A stretch of DNA of 64,000 nucleotides from Lysobacter capsici (GCF_014779555.2 NZ_CP094357.1:2356001-2420000), one strand, 5' to 3'; positions 28,817-37,832 are shown, counted from the first letter of the stretch. Notes: generated by a model not told the origin, from the letters alone. Translations and numbers: made by a program.

Positions 28817-29149
28817 TCAATGCGCGATCGACTTCGAGAACAGATTCATGACCATCACGCCGGACACGATCAAGGCCATGCCGACGCCGGCGGCGGCATC
28901 GAGTTTCTGGCCGTAATGGAACCAGGCGAGAGCGCTGACGAGCACCACTCCGAGGCCGGCCCAGATCGCATAGGCCACGCCGACCGGAATCGACCTCAAC
29001 GCGAGGGAGAGAAAGTAGAAGGCCGCGATATAACCGGCCGCGACGATCAGCGATGCAACCGGCCTGGTGAACCCATCGCTGGCCTTGAGCGCGGACGTTG
29101 CCACTACTTCTCCGACAATTGCAATACCCAGGAAAATCCAATGTTTCAT
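28817..29149 (-). CDS. Small multidrug resistance (SMR) family transporter
   Basis: A 110-residue protein with four TM helices. The membrane-embedded glutamate in TM1 ([14 protein letters not shown]) is essential for proton/drug coupling in the EmrE/QacE branch, and [17 protein letters not shown] in TM3 is the family signature. The length is typical. It probably exports cationic or guanidinium-like compounds as a dimer. No regulator or guanidine riboswitch was recognised upstream. Confidence 0.92.
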   Translation of the reverse strand: MKHWIFLGIAIVGEVVATSALKASDGFTRPVASLIVAAGYIAAFYFLSLALRSIPVGVAYAIWAGLGVVLVSALAWFHYGQKLDAAAGVGMALIVSGVMVMNLFSKSIAH

Positions 29150-29474
29150 GAGGTTTCGCTCCGCACGGGGAGCTGGATTGTGTGGCTCGAAATCCGATAA
29201 AGACAGTCTTGTTGCGGCGCGGTTTTTCTGAGCACTCGCCGTTGTTTTTCATGATTCGGGCCGATGCGAGGGTGGTCGGCGATTCGACAAGGCCGAGTCG
29301 GGGCGACGGTGTCCGGATCGCCTTGCGTTGCGCGCACAGGCCGAACGCTTCTTGCAAAGAGCGAGGTGTTTCTTCCCGGCCATTCGCGAAACCTCGGGCT
29401 TGGTTCGACACGCGGCTTCGGATGCGCATTGCGACGATGGTTGCGTCCGGTTTCGATAACGATCGCTATTCGGA
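29150..29474. other. Gene-free stretch upstream of the SMR gene
   Basis: No convincing gene. I searched by eye for ykkC-type guanidine leader motifs on the minus strand and found none. Confidence 0.45.
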
Positions 29475-29834
29475 TCAGTCTTCGTCGCGATCTCGATGAT
29501 CCGCTTCGAACGAAAACGTCCGCGCGCCGCCTACAAGTTCTGTCATGGCCGGTTCGGGTACCACCGGGTAGAGCGAGCGCCGTGCGCTCGAGCCGTCGTG
29601 GGCGAGCGGCGTCGACGACGCAGCTTGGGACGCTCGCGGCGTCGAGCCGGATCGGGCCGGGATCGCCGCCGCTCGCTCGGGTACCAGCCTGTCCGCCGCG
29701 GCGACGGGATCGGCGTCGAAAAAGAAACGATCGTGAATGGCGCTGCCTTTGACGATGATGGCGGCCATGACCAGCGCGGACAGCGCGAAGGTCGTGGCTA
29801 TCGCCACCATCACGATGCGATCGTCGCGGGTCAT
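29475..29834 (-). CDS. Hypothetical single-pass membrane protein
   Basis: 119 residues with one N-terminal TM segment (about 7-29, IVMVAIATTFALSALVMAAIIV) and a polar, Ser/Pro/Ala-rich, probably disordered C-terminal region. The ATG at 29834 has GAAGG/GAGG upstream. It is transcribed divergently from the antiporter gene. No family recognised; the tail is conserved in composition only. Confidence 0.55.
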   Translation of the reverse strand: MTRDDRIVMVAIATTFALSALVMAAIIVKGSAIHDRFFFDADPVAAADRLVPERAAAIPARSGSTPRASQAASSTPLAHDGSSARRSLYPVVPEPAMTELVGGARTFSFEADHRDRDED

Positions 29835-30067
29835 GCCTCGTGCCTTCGTCGCGCAGTCGTCCCTGCGCGGCCAGACTACCCGGGAGTCACCAAACTGAAA
29901 CACGACCTGGCCGGCAAAAAAGCACGGCCGATGGCGCCGGTCGTGGCGCGGCGGTGAGCTTGCGTGAGTCTGTGGCGCCGTCCGCGGCGCGGCGGAGGCA
30001 TCGCCCCGCGGCGACAGCGAGTGTCGAATCCGGTGCATGGCTGCCACCCGCCGCCAACGCCGATATC

Positions 30068-31357
30068 ATGCCGCGCATGCAGCCCATCCTCGCCGCCCTA
30101 GCCGATGCCCTGATCTTCATTGCGCTGTCGTGGGGGATCTGGCGCGCGCTCGGGCGTTCGATCCCGCTGGCGGTGGTGCCGATCGTGATCGGACTGGTGT
30201 TGGCCGCGACCGGGTCGCTGCCCGCGGGCCTGGGCGTGCCGTCGAAGATCGGCGATCAGATCGGCTGGATCGGCGTGCTGCTGCTCGCCTTCACCGCCGG
30301 ATTGGAGACGCGCCACAGCCCGGCCACGCCGACGCCCGAACTCGATTCCCGATCCGGCAGCGAGTCCGCCAGCGAACCACCGCACCGGCGCAGCGCGCTG
30401 TCACTGTCGAGGTTCACCCTCAGCGCCGCGCTCGCGCTGGTGCTGCCGTTCGTGGTCGGCACCGTTGCCGCGTACTGGCATTTCATCGGCCTGCCGGGCT
30501 GGGCCGCGCCGCGTGCGCCGGGTTGGCTCGGCGCGGTCGCGATCGGCCTGTGCGTGGCGGTCAGCGCCTTGCCGGTGTTGATCGGGATCGTGCGCGAGCT
30601 CGGTTCGCTGCATCGGCCGCTGACCCAGACCGCGGTCGCCATCGCCGTGGTCGACGACGCGGTGTTGTGGATCGGTCTGGCGGCCTTGTTGTTGCTCGCC
30701 GACGGCGGCGCCGGTCTGGCCGGCTGGTCGGGCCTGGACGGCGTGGCCATCGCGCTGCCGCTGTTGCTCGGCGCGTTGGGCGTGATGGCCGAACGTCGCG
30801 GCGTCGCCCCGCCTGTCGCGCTGGTGTGGCTGGCCTTGCCGGTCGCGCTGGCCGCCTGCGCCTGGGCGAGTTCGCAATTGGGGCTGCATGCCTTGCTCGG
30901 CGCGTATTTCGCCGGCGCGATCATCCCGCCGAGCTGGACGCGGCGGCTGCCGCTGCAGGGCATGGGTCAGTTCGCATTGATCGGCCTGGCGCCGCTGTTC
31001 TTCGGCCACAGCGGTCTGCGCATCGACGGCGACGCGCTGGGCTGGGCGTCGTTGCAGGCGGCGTTCGCGCTGCTCGCCTTGTCGGTATTGGCCAAGCTGG
31101 CCGCGCTGGTGCTGTGTCCGCCGTCGCCGCGGTTCAGCCGCAGGCAGGCGCTGGCGATCGGCGCGCTGTTGCAATGCAAGGGGCTGATGGAAATCGTCGC
31201 GGCCACCATTCTTCGCGACAAGGGTCTGTTGTCGGAGTACGCGTTCGCCGCGCTGGTCACGTTGGCGGTGCTGTCGACGGTGCTGACCGGGCCGTTGTTC
31301 CGCCTGATCCTGCGCGGCCGCGCGGCGGAGCGGCGAGTGGGTTACGAGTACAGCTGA
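30068..31357 (+). CDS. CPA2-type cation/proton antiporter (Na+/H+ exchanger family)
   Basis: 429 residues from ATG 30068 with about 12 hydrophobic segments, matching the Na+/H+ exchanger domain. The family region FTAGLE and AVVDDAVLWIGLAALL (paired membrane Asp residues) are visible, as are LGAYFAGAIIP and LGLMEIV-like QCKGLMEIVAATIL near the C-terminus. A polar loop of about 30 residues (SPATPTPELDSRSG) follows TM3. There is no TrkA-N or regulatory domain. The in-frame start at 29840 would add non-membrane sequence and is rejected. Confidence 0.85.
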   Translation: MPRMQPILAALADALIFIALSWGIWRALGRSIPLAVVPIVIGLVLAATGSLPAGLGVPSKIGDQIGWIGVLLLAFTAGLETRHSPATPTPELDSRSGSESASEPPHRRSALSLSRFTLSAALALVLPFVVGTVAAYWHFIGLPGWAAPRAPGWLGAVAIGLCVAVSALPVLIGIVRELGSLHRPLTQTAVAIAVVDDAVLWIGLAALLLLADGGAGLAGWSGLDGVAIALPLLLGALGVMAERRGVAPPVALVWLALPVALAACAWASSQLGLHALLGAYFAGAIIPPSWTRRLPLQGMGQFALIGLAPLFFGHSGLRIDGDALGWASLQAAFALLALSVLAKLAALVLCPPSPRFSRRQALAIGALLQCKGLMEIVAATILRDKGLLSEYAFAALVTLAVLSTVLTGPLFRLILRGRAAERRVGYEYS

Positions 31358-31471
31358 AGCGGTTTATCGCGATACGTCGCGGTTGCGCGAGGTCAGGGCC
31401 TCGCCAAGCAGGCTCACGGCGTCGCCACGTTCGGCAGGCGATGCTCGCGGCAGCCTGCCCAGGAGCCCGCC

Positions 31472-31927
31472 ATGCCCGACACCATCTACGACGCGCTGCG
31501 TGAAAGCCACGAAGTGCAACGCTCGCTATGCAGGAAACTGCTGCGTTCCAAGCCCGGCGAGGGGCGCCAGCAACTGTTCACCGCGCTGCGCATCGAACTG
31601 GCCGCGCACGAGGCCGCCGAAGAACGCTATCTGTACGTGCCGATGCTGATGAACGACGCCGGCCTGGATTCGTCGCGGCACGCCTTGCACGAGCATCACG
31701 AACTGGACGAACTGGTCGAGGACCTGCGCGAGCGTCCGCCGGGCGATCGCGGCTGGATGAACATCATGCGCAAGCTGTCGAAGAAGGTCCACCATCATCT
31801 CAAGGAAGAGGAAAGCAAGTTCTTCCAGGTGTCGGGCAAGCTGATCGGCGCGGGAGACAAGCTCAAGCTGGGCAAGCAGTACCGGCGCGATTACCAGCGC
31901 ATGGTCGACAAGCTGCAAGCGGAGTAG
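31472..31927 (+). CDS. Hemerythrin domain-containing protein
   Basis: 151 residues forming a four-helix HHE domain. Candidate di-iron ligands are His in ESHEVQR, HEAAEE, HEHHELDE and HHHLKEEE. The basic C-terminal helix is GKQYRRDYQRMVDKL. Such proteins bind oxygen or nitric oxide, or help repair iron-sulfur clusters. The ATG at 31472 follows AGGAGCCCGCC. The palindrome TATCGCGATA lies about 100 bp upstream. Confidence 0.88.
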   Translation: MPDTIYDALRESHEVQRSLCRKLLRSKPGEGRQQLFTALRIELAAHEAAEERYLYVPMLMNDAGLDSSRHALHEHHELDELVEDLRERPPGDRGWMNIMRKLSKKVHHHLKEEESKFFQVSGKLIGAGDKLKLGKQYRRDYQRMVDKLQAE

Positions 31928-31988
31928 GCCGCATACACGACACCCGCCATGGCGGCGGGTGTCGTTGGTTGCGGGCAGGCCCGCGAGG

Positions 31989-32474
31989 TCAACGAAGGTC
32001 GACGTTCGCGACCTTGTCCTCGTAGCTTTTCTTCGGGTCGATGCCGAGCAGCATCTTGACCCCGGCCAGCAGATTGTTCTCGTTGAGCCAGATCTCCGCG
32101 TGCTCCGCATCCAGCCGCAACAACGCGAGTTTCGGGTCGGTCTTGCCGCCCTCGTACCAGGCGGCGATGAACGGGTTCCACAGGCGCTCGATCACCGCGC
32201 GGTCGGTGTCCACGGTCAGGCGTCCGGACAGGCTGGCGAACAAGTCGTGGCCCTTGGACGCAAACGCGGCGATCGCGCGGCTGCCGGGTTTCACCGCCTG
32301 CACCAGGGCGTTATCGGTCGAAGTGAAAAACCAGATGATGCGGCTGCCGTCCTCGACGTTGGCCGTCATCGGCCGGGTGTGGCCCTCGTCGACGCCGTGC
32401 AGGCCCAGCATCAGGGTGCGGTCGGATTGCAGCGACTTCCACAGCTTGGTTTCGAGCTCTTGCGGTGTATGCAT
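31989..32474 (-). CDS. Pyridoxamine 5'-phosphate oxidase-like general stress protein
   Basis: 161 residues with a split-barrel FMN-binding fold. The pattern LMLGLHGVDEGHTRPMTANVED, IIWFFTSTDNALVQAVK, AIAAFASKGHDLFASLSGRL and LWNPFIAAWYEGG is what is known for the general-stress-protein-26/BLI1495-type subgroup. It probably binds FMN or F420-like cofactors; the substrate is unknown. It is followed on the same strand by a stress membrane protein, but in opposite functional context to the hemerythrin gene, which is convergent. Confidence 0.87.
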   Translation of the reverse strand: MHTPQELETKLWKSLQSDRTLMLGLHGVDEGHTRPMTANVEDGSRIIWFFTSTDNALVQAVKPGSRAIAAFASKGHDLFASLSGRLTVDTDRAVIERLWNPFIAAWYEGGKTDPKLALLRLDAEHAEIWLNENNLLAGVKMLLGIDPKKSYEDKVANVDLR

Positions 32475-32542
32475 TACTTTCTCCAGAAAGCGGGTACGGA
32501 CGAACGCGGCGCCGGCCTCGGCGCGGTGCGGGCATCAATGCG

Positions 32543-32818
32543 TCAACGCACGCGTCCGCGGCGGAACAGGTTGACGATGCCGAGCAGCACGATGGCGCCG
32601 AGCAGCGACACGATCAGGCCGCCGAGGCTGAAATTGCCGTCGTTGATGTCCGAGCCCCCCATGCCGAGCAGCGAACCGAGCCAGCCGCCGATGAAGGCGC
32701 CGACGATGCCGACGACAATATTGAGGAAGATGCCTTGCTGTCCGTCGGTGCGCATCAGCAAGCTGGCGATCCAGCCGATGATGCCGCCGACGACCAGCCA
32801 GATGATGATGCCCATCAT
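32543..32818 (-). CDS. GlsB/YeaQ/YmgE family stress-response membrane protein
   Basis: 91 residues with three hydrophobic Gly-rich helices (IIIWLVVGGIIGWIASLLM, FLNIVVGIVGAFIGGWLGS, LGGLIVSLLGAIVLLGIVN). It matches transglycosylase-associated-protein/GlsB-type proteins induced by stress. The ATG pair at its start is the only plausible one. The upstream gene on this strand would be across a 570-bp gap. Confidence 0.9.
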   Translation of the reverse strand: MMGIIIWLVVGGIIGWIASLLMRTDGQQGIFLNIVVGIVGAFIGGWLGSLLGMGGSDINDGNFSLGGLIVSLLGAIVLLGIVNLFRRGRVR

Positions 32819-33390
32819 GAGCGGGTCTCCGCGATGCGCCGCGTCGTTGCGGCAGGCCGACGTTGCGGTGCGCGGCGTGACGGCGACGTCTGATCCGCGG
32901 CGACGGCCGCGATCGCGCGAGCGGCCGTTAGGTTTTGTGTGCAGTTCGTAATAAGCCTGTTGTCGCGGTGTGTAGAGCGGTCGCGTCGTCGTCGAAGCAT
33001 CGGCGCTGAGGTTGCCGCGTGCGTGACTCGTTGTTCACGCCGTTTGCGTTATCGCCTTGATGCGTTTCCACAACAGCGCCGTCAGGGTTCGCCCTAGAAC
33101 GCGGCCGGCACTACGCGCTGCCCCGCGGCATCTCGACCTCGACGATCCCCACCGGTTGGTCGGCACGCAGGAACATCTGCCGGCGTAGCTAGCCGAAGCC
33201 ACGACGGCCATCGCTGGATGACCACGCCGCGCACGGCGCGTTCGCATGCGCACGTCGCTGGCATCACCCGCGTCCGCGCGCCAGCAGGGATGACGCCACG
33301 CCCGCGCGCTTGCTAATCTGCGCGCCATCCACGCACGCGTTCGCCGACGTCGATCGACCTCGGCTCGTCACACTTTGCGGAGCCGCTCGA
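32819..33390. other. Intergenic region with a short coding-like fragment
   Basis: No intact gene. On the minus strand, about 33118-33186 has good codon bias, encodes FLRADQPVGIVEVEMPRGSA, and ends in TAG, but it is preceded at once by an in-frame TAG. It may be the tail of a deleted gene. Confidence 0.35.
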
Positions 33391-34374
33391 ATGACCGTTC
33401 TCGTTACCGGCAGCGCCGGCCACCTCGGCGAAGGGCTGATGCGCCGTCTGCGCGCGCAGTCGCGCGCGGCGCGCGGCGTCGACATCAAGCCGTCCGCATT
33501 CACCGACCGGGTCGGTTCGATCGCCGATCGCGGCTTCGTCGACGAGGCGATGCACGGCGTGCGCTGCGTGATCCACTCGGCGACCCTGCACAAGCCGCAT
33601 GTGGCGACCCACTCCTATCAAGACTTCGTCGACACCAATATCTCGGGCAGCCTGAACCTGCTCGAGGCGGCGTTGAACGCCGGGGTCGAATCGTTCGTGT
33701 TCACCAGCACCACCAGCACGTTCGGCGCGGCGCTGAAGCCGCCGCCGGGCGGCCCGGCGACCTGGATCACCGAGCAGGTCGCGCCCATCCCCAAGAACAT
33801 CTACGGCACCACCAAGGTCGCCGCCGAAGGCCTGTGCGAATTGTTCCATCGCAAGCATGGCTTGCCCGTGCTGGTGCTGCGCACCTCGCGCTTCTTCCCC
33901 GAGGACGACGACGATGCCGCGGTGCGCAGCGTGTACGCGCCGGCCAATGTCCAGGCCAACGAACTGCTGTACCGGCGCGCCGACATCGACGACGTGGTCC
34001 AGGCGCATCTGTGCGCGATCGAGCGCGCGCCCGCGCTGGGCTTCGGCCGCTACATCGTCTCGGCGACCACGCCGTTCGCGCAGGCCGATCTGCAGGCGCT
34101 GCACGACGATGCCGCCGGCGTGGTCGAGCGCTTGTTCCCGCAGTGCCGTGAGTTGTACGCGTCCAAGGGCTGGACCTTGTTCCCGCGACTGGACCGGGTC
34201 TACGTCAACGACGCGGCCCGGCGCGACCTGCACTGGGAGCCGCGCTACGGCTTCGGCTACGTGCTCGACTGCCTGCGCGCGGGCCTGGATTTCCGCAGCC
34301 CGCTCGCGCACGAGGTCGGGATCAAGGGTTATCACGCCACCGCGTTCGAAGGCATGCCCTATCCGGTGGAATAG
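33391..34374 (+). CDS. NAD-dependent epimerase/dehydratase family protein
   Basis: 327 residues from ATG 33391, which has GCGGAG upstream. It is an extended SDR: the NAD motif GSAGHLGEGL is at residue 7, FTSTTSTFG is in the active-site strand, and YGTTKVAAE gives the catalytic Tyr-x3-Lys. SEATLHKP-type residues replace the usual substrate loop, and EDDDDAAVRSVY is an acidic insertion. The substrate is unknown; a nucleotide-sugar or similar compound is possible. It is monocistronic with DUF6194 downstream. Confidence 0.85.
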   Translation: MTVLVTGSAGHLGEGLMRRLRAQSRAARGVDIKPSAFTDRVGSIADRGFVDEAMHGVRCVIHSATLHKPHVATHSYQDFVDTNISGSLNLLEAALNAGVESFVFTSTTSTFGAALKPPPGGPATWITEQVAPIPKNIYGTTKVAAEGLCELFHRKHGLPVLVLRTSRFFPEDDDDAAVRSVYAPANVQANELLYRRADIDDVVQAHLCAIERAPALGFGRYIVSATTPFAQADLQALHDDAAGVVERLFPQCRELYASKGWTLFPRLDRVYVNDAARRDLHWEPRYGFGYVLDCLRAGLDFRSPLAHEVGIKGYHATAFEGMPYPVE

Positions 34375-34434
34375 GCGCTCGCGCCGGGGCCTTGCGTTAA
34401 GGTATCGGCCCGGTTTTCACCCGCAGGCAATGCC

Positions 34435-34902
34435 ATGCAGCCGATCGATCCCGCAGCCGAACCGATGACCCAGCAGCAGGTGATCGACGGCATCGTCGCG
34501 GCCTTCGATGCGGTCGAAGCGGTTCAATCGGCCGACAGCGGGGGCGGCGGCGACTGGTTCCTGTTTTTCGGCGCGGAGCGCCACTTTCCGTTCGCCACCG
34601 TGGTCGCGCGCGATAACGACTTCGATCACCTTTCCCGGCTCGACCGCGACGGCGTGTTCCGCCTGAATCTCGGCCTGAGCAAGCCCGGCTTCGCGGCCGT
34701 GTTCGAGACCGCGCGGGACGAGGCCTGGGACTACACCGCGCTCGACCGGCTGATGCCGCATCCGATGTATGCGCGCATGCACTGGGTCAGCGTGCTCAAC
34801 CCGAGCCGGCTCACCTTCGAACGCCTGCAGCCTTTGCTGGCCGAAGCCTACGAGCTGGCGCAGCGGCAGGCGGCGCGGCGGCCGTCGCCGGAACGGCACT
34901 GA
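34435..34902 (+). CDS. DUF6194 family protein
   Basis: 155 residues. The pattern GDWFLFFGAERHFPFATVVARD, LDRDGVFRLNLGLSKPGFAAVF and DYTALDRLMPHPMYARMHWVSVLNP is what is known for DUF6194, a family of unknown function with a small alpha/beta fold. An internal ATG at 34465 (MTQQQ) is an alternative start. No neighbour clearly indicates its role. Confidence 0.78.
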   Translation: MQPIDPAAEPMTQQQVIDGIVAAFDAVEAVQSADSGGGGDWFLFFGAERHFPFATVVARDNDFDHLSRLDRDGVFRLNLGLSKPGFAAVFETARDEAWDYTALDRLMPHPMYARMHWVSVLNPSRLTFERLQPLLAEAYELAQRQAARRPSPERH

Positions 34903-35089
34903 CGCCGTCCGCGTCGCGGGCGATCGCCGGTTTGCCGGCTAGAATGCGGCCATCCCCGCGGCGATCGTGGCCGCGACGGCACGGCAGGCGAGTCATCAGA
35001 GGCGAAGCGTTGACGATCACGACCGACACGAGCACGCACGGCGGCGTCCACGCCGGGCCCGGCCGCACTGTCCGCGCGGCGGGCGGCGC

Positions 35090-35647
35090 ATGAACTGGAT
35101 CGCGCTGATCTGCCTGGGCGCGAGCGACGGCGCGCGGGTGGAGAATCTGCTGGATTCGGCGACCCAGTTGCTCGCTCTGCCGCAAGCGCGCGCGCTGCGT
35201 GGCTGCTCGGAATTGTTCGGCGATCGTCATCGCCCGCATCGCGGCGGCGCGACGGTCAATCTGATGCTGGCGCTGGAAGTCGAGGCGGGGCTCACGATCG
35301 AAGCGCTGGAACGCGAGTTCAAACGCATCGAAGCCGCCTTCGGCCGCCAACGCGATCCGCGCCGGGCGATGCCGGTGCCGCTGGACATCGATCTGCTCGG
35401 CCGCATCGGCGACGGCGTGCAATGGCAGCCGCGCTACGATCCCGGCCGGGCGTACCTTTATCACGGCCTGCAGCAGTTGCTGTTGCCGGTTCTGCAGCGC
35501 GAACTCGATCGCGTCGCCGCGAAGCGCGGCTTCGCGCCGGAACAAAACGCGAGCGGGTTCTATGGGCTGGCGAGCGCGGCGTTCGTCGAGCGCTATCTGG
35601 CCGCCTCGGCGACGCGGCGGTCCATGCAAACGGAGATGCAGCGATGA
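35090..35647 (+). CDS. HPPK-like (FolK family) pterin pyrophosphokinase homologue
   Basis: 185 residues resembling 6-hydroxymethyl-7,8-dihydropterin pyrophosphokinase: an N-terminal LGASDGARVENLLDSA segment in place of the G-S-N loop, then IEAAFGRQRDPRRA and the Asp pair PLDIDLLG that binds magnesium. The arginine usually found three residues before the first Asp is replaced, so it is not a typical FolK. The C-terminal 60 residues are an extension. Its stop overlaps the following SDR start by 4 bp, so both are translated together, suggesting a pterin-related step. The biosynthetic FolK is presumably elsewhere. Confidence 0.7.
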   Translation: MNWIALICLGASDGARVENLLDSATQLLALPQARALRGCSELFGDRHRPHRGGATVNLMLALEVEAGLTIEALEREFKRIEAAFGRQRDPRRAMPVPLDIDLLGRIGDGVQWQPRYDPGRAYLYHGLQQLLLPVLQRELDRVAAKRGFAPEQNASGFYGLASAAFVERYLAASATRRSMQTEMQR

Positions 35648-36345
35648 CCCAACGCACGACCCTGGTGACCGGCGCCTCGCGCCGCATCGGCCGCGCGATC
35701 GCCGAAGCCTGCCTGGTCCGCGGCGAAACCGTGGTGGCGCATCGGCGCAGCGCGACCAGCGAATGCGCGCCGTATTCGGCGCCGGTGATCGACTGGTGCT
35801 GGGACATGACCCAGCCGTTACCGGGCTTGCCGGCGGCGCAGATCACCGACGTGGTGCTCAACGCCTCGCTGTTCGAGCGCGGCTATGCCTGGGGCGCGCT
35901 CGGCGCGGCCGAGGTCGGCGACGAGCGCGAGCGCTTGGAGCGTCACCTGCGGGTCAATCTGCTCGCGCCGTGGGAACTGGTGGTGCGCCTGCACGCGCAG
36001 CATCCGCTGCGTTCGGTGGTGATGCTGCTCGATACCTATCTCGACCGTTCCTTCGCCGGGCATGCGGCCTATCAGGTCAGCCGCGCCGCCGGCGCCGGCA
36101 TGGTTCGCGCGCTCGCCGCCGAACTCGCGCCGGCCTGCGTCAACGCGGTCGCGCCCGGCACGGTGCTGCCGTCGGTGCGCGATCCCGCCGAGCGCGCCGA
36201 GCAGGAGGAAGCGATCGCCGCGCGCACCGTGCTCGGCCGCATGGGCTCGGTCGACGACGTGGTGCAGGCGGTGCTGTACCTGCGCGACGCGGCCTACATC
36301 ACCGGCGAGATCCTGCGGGTCGACGGCGGGCGTTTCAAACTCTGA
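35644..36345 (+). CDS. SDR family oxidoreductase, pteridine-reductase/FolM-like
   Basis: 233 residues of classical SDR fold: TGASRRIGRAIAE at the N-terminus (NADPH-type, Arg-rich), VLNASLF in place of NNAG, AYQVSRAAG at the active site and VDGGRFKL at the C-terminus. The catalytic Tyr-x3-Lys motif reads Tyr-x3-Arg. The TGAS-RRIG start and GGR ending resemble FolM/PTR1 reductases that make tetrahydropterins. Overlap with the HPPK-like gene supports a pterin role. An upstream frame from 35422 is a shadow of that gene. Confidence 0.78.
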   Translation: MTQRTTLVTGASRRIGRAIAEACLVRGETVVAHRRSATSECAPYSAPVIDWCWDMTQPLPGLPAAQITDVVLNASLFERGYAWGALGAAEVGDERERLERHLRVNLLAPWELVVRLHAQHPLRSVVMLLDTYLDRSFAGHAAYQVSRAAGAGMVRALAAELAPACVNAVAPGTVLPSVRDPAERAEQEEAIAARTVLGRMGSVDDVVQAVLYLRDAAYITGEILRVDGGRFKL

Positions 36346-36400
36346 GCGGTCCGCGCCGGCATGTTGGCGGCGCGCATCGCATTCAACGACAAGGACGCAC

Positions 36401-36856
36401 ATGAAGATCGTCAAGGGCGACTTGCTGCAACTCGCGGCCGACGGGCATTTCGACGTGATCGTGCAGGGCTGCAACTGCCAGTGCCGGATGCGTCGCGGCA
36501 TCGCCCTGAGCATCAGCGAACGCTTCCCGGCCGCGCGCGACGCCGACCTGCGCACCGAACCGGGTTCGCGCGCCAAGCTCGGCGGCTACAGCCAGGCGAC
36601 CGTCAGCGAGAACGGCCACGAATTCGTGGTGGTCAACGCCTACACCCAGTTCGACTGGCAGGGCGAGGGCGTGCTCGCCGACTACGATGCGATCGAGCGG
36701 GCGATGCGCGCGATCGCGCGCGAGTTCCACGGGCGCCGGATCGGCTACCCGCTGATCGGCGCGGGGCTGGCGCGCGGCGATTGGGGCCGGATATCCGCGA
36801 TCATCGACGCGGCCTTGGCCGGCGAGGATCACACCTTGGTCGAGTTCAACGGCTGA
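36401..36856 (+). CDS. Macro domain-containing protein, copy 1
   Basis: 151 residues forming a single macro (Appr-1''-p processing) domain: VKGDLLQLAADGHFDVIVQGCNC at the start, VVVNAYTQF, and GYPLIGAGLARGDW as the glycine-rich ligand loop. These domains bind ADP-ribose or its 1''-phosphate and may act as phosphatases or ADP-ribosyl hydrolases. The C-terminus AGEDHTLVEFNG is identical to that of copy 2. It follows the SDR gene by 55 bp on the same strand. Confidence 0.9.
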   Translation: MKIVKGDLLQLAADGHFDVIVQGCNCQCRMRRGIALSISERFPAARDADLRTEPGSRAKLGGYSQATVSENGHEFVVVNAYTQFDWQGEGVLADYDAIERAMRAIAREFHGRRIGYPLIGAGLARGDWGRISAIIDAALAGEDHTLVEFNG

Positions 36857-36874
36857 ACCACTCTCGGGACACAG

Positions 36875-37330
36875 ATGAAGATCATCCAGGGCGATTTGCT
36901 GCAGCTGGCGGCCGACGGCCATTTCGACGTGATCGTGCATGGCTGCAATTGCCAGTGCCAGATGGGCAAGGGCATTGCCTTGAGCATCAAGCGCCGGTTT
37001 CCCGCGGCGTATCGGGCCGATCTGCAGACCGAAAAAGCCTCGCGCGAGAAACTGGGCACCTACAGTCAGGCCAGGGTGAGCGAGAACGGGCACGAGTTCG
37101 TCGTCGTCAACGCTTATACCCAGTTTCATTGGCGCGGCGCCGGCGTGCGCGCCGACTACGATGCGATCGGGCAGGTAATGGCGTCGATCGCCAGGCAGTT
37201 TCATGGACAGCGAATCGGCTATCCCTTGATCGGCGCGGGCCTTGCCGGCGGCGACTGGGTGCGGATCGCGGCGATCATCGACGCGGCCTTGGCCGGCGAG
37301 GATCACACCTTGGTCGAGTTCAACGGTTGA
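36875..37330 (+). CDS. Macro domain-containing protein, copy 2 (tandem paralogue)
   Basis: 151 residues, clearly a paralogue of the adjacent gene with the same length and no gaps by eye. Differences cluster in the first loop (HGCNCQCQMGKGIA against QGCNCQCRMRRGIA) and the middle. The Gly-rich ligand loop GYPLIGAGLAGGDW is conserved. Copy 2 keeps the more usual MGKGIA motif; copy 1 has MRRGIA. Spacing is 18 bp, so the two are co-transcribed. They may bind different ligands. Confidence 0.9.
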   Translation: MKIIQGDLLQLAADGHFDVIVHGCNCQCQMGKGIALSIKRRFPAAYRADLQTEKASREKLGTYSQARVSENGHEFVVVNAYTQFHWRGAGVRADYDAIGQVMASIARQFHGQRIGYPLIGAGLAGGDWVRIAAIIDAALAGEDHTLVEFNG

Positions 37331-37444
37331 TTCGACAGGTCGGGCATCGCGCCTGATCGACTGGCGAACCGGACGAAACCCACGATCGATGCACAATCAT
37401 GCCCGCGGCATTGCGCCGCGGGCGTCGGCTGTCGCGACGCGCGC

Positions 37445-37792
37445 TCAGGGCTGCGCGGCCAGTTCGGCCATGTGCCGCTGGATGCGGATGTGCGCGGCTT
37501 CGGCGTTGTCGCGCGCGCGCCGCCAGGCCGAGCGGGCGGCGTGTTCGGCGTGTTCCCAGTCCAGCGCCGAGCCCAGGCGCATGCGCTGGTAGCGGTCGCG
37601 CAGGTCCAGGCGCGGGTCGTCGAAATCGCGGTCGGGGTGTTCCAGTTGCGCGGAGATGCCGACGTAGAACGCCGGCGCGTAATCGCTGAAGCGCAGTCCG
37701 TCGCGGTAGAACTCGGCATCGCGGAAATGACTTGCCCAGTAGCTCAATCCGGGCGTGGTCGGGGCGGGGCGGCCTTGCAAGCGGGTCGTCAT
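37445..37792 (-). CDS. Hypothetical protein
   Basis: 115 residues, soluble, with a Tyr/Asp-rich middle (YRDGLRFSDYAPAFYVGIS) and a helical Arg-rich C-terminus. The ATG at 37792 has GGAG upstream; a further in-frame start to 37837 is possible. No family recognised. The near-palindrome GCCAAATTTTGGC lies about 40 bp upstream of its start. Confidence 0.65.
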   Translation of the reverse strand: MTTRLQGRPAPTTPGLSYWASHFRDAEFYRDGLRFSDYAPAFYVGISAQLEHPDRDFDDPRLDLRDRYQRMRLGSALDWEHAEHAARSAWRRARDNAEAAHIRIQRHMAELAAQP

Positions 37793-37832
37793 CACACAGG
37801 CTCCACTCGGGAACCCCCTGTGGCCGAATGGT

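Noticed and set aside
33118-33186. Short minus-strand gene
   Set aside because: Good codon bias, but preceded immediately by an in-frame stop and only about 22 codons long; likely a gene tail remnant.
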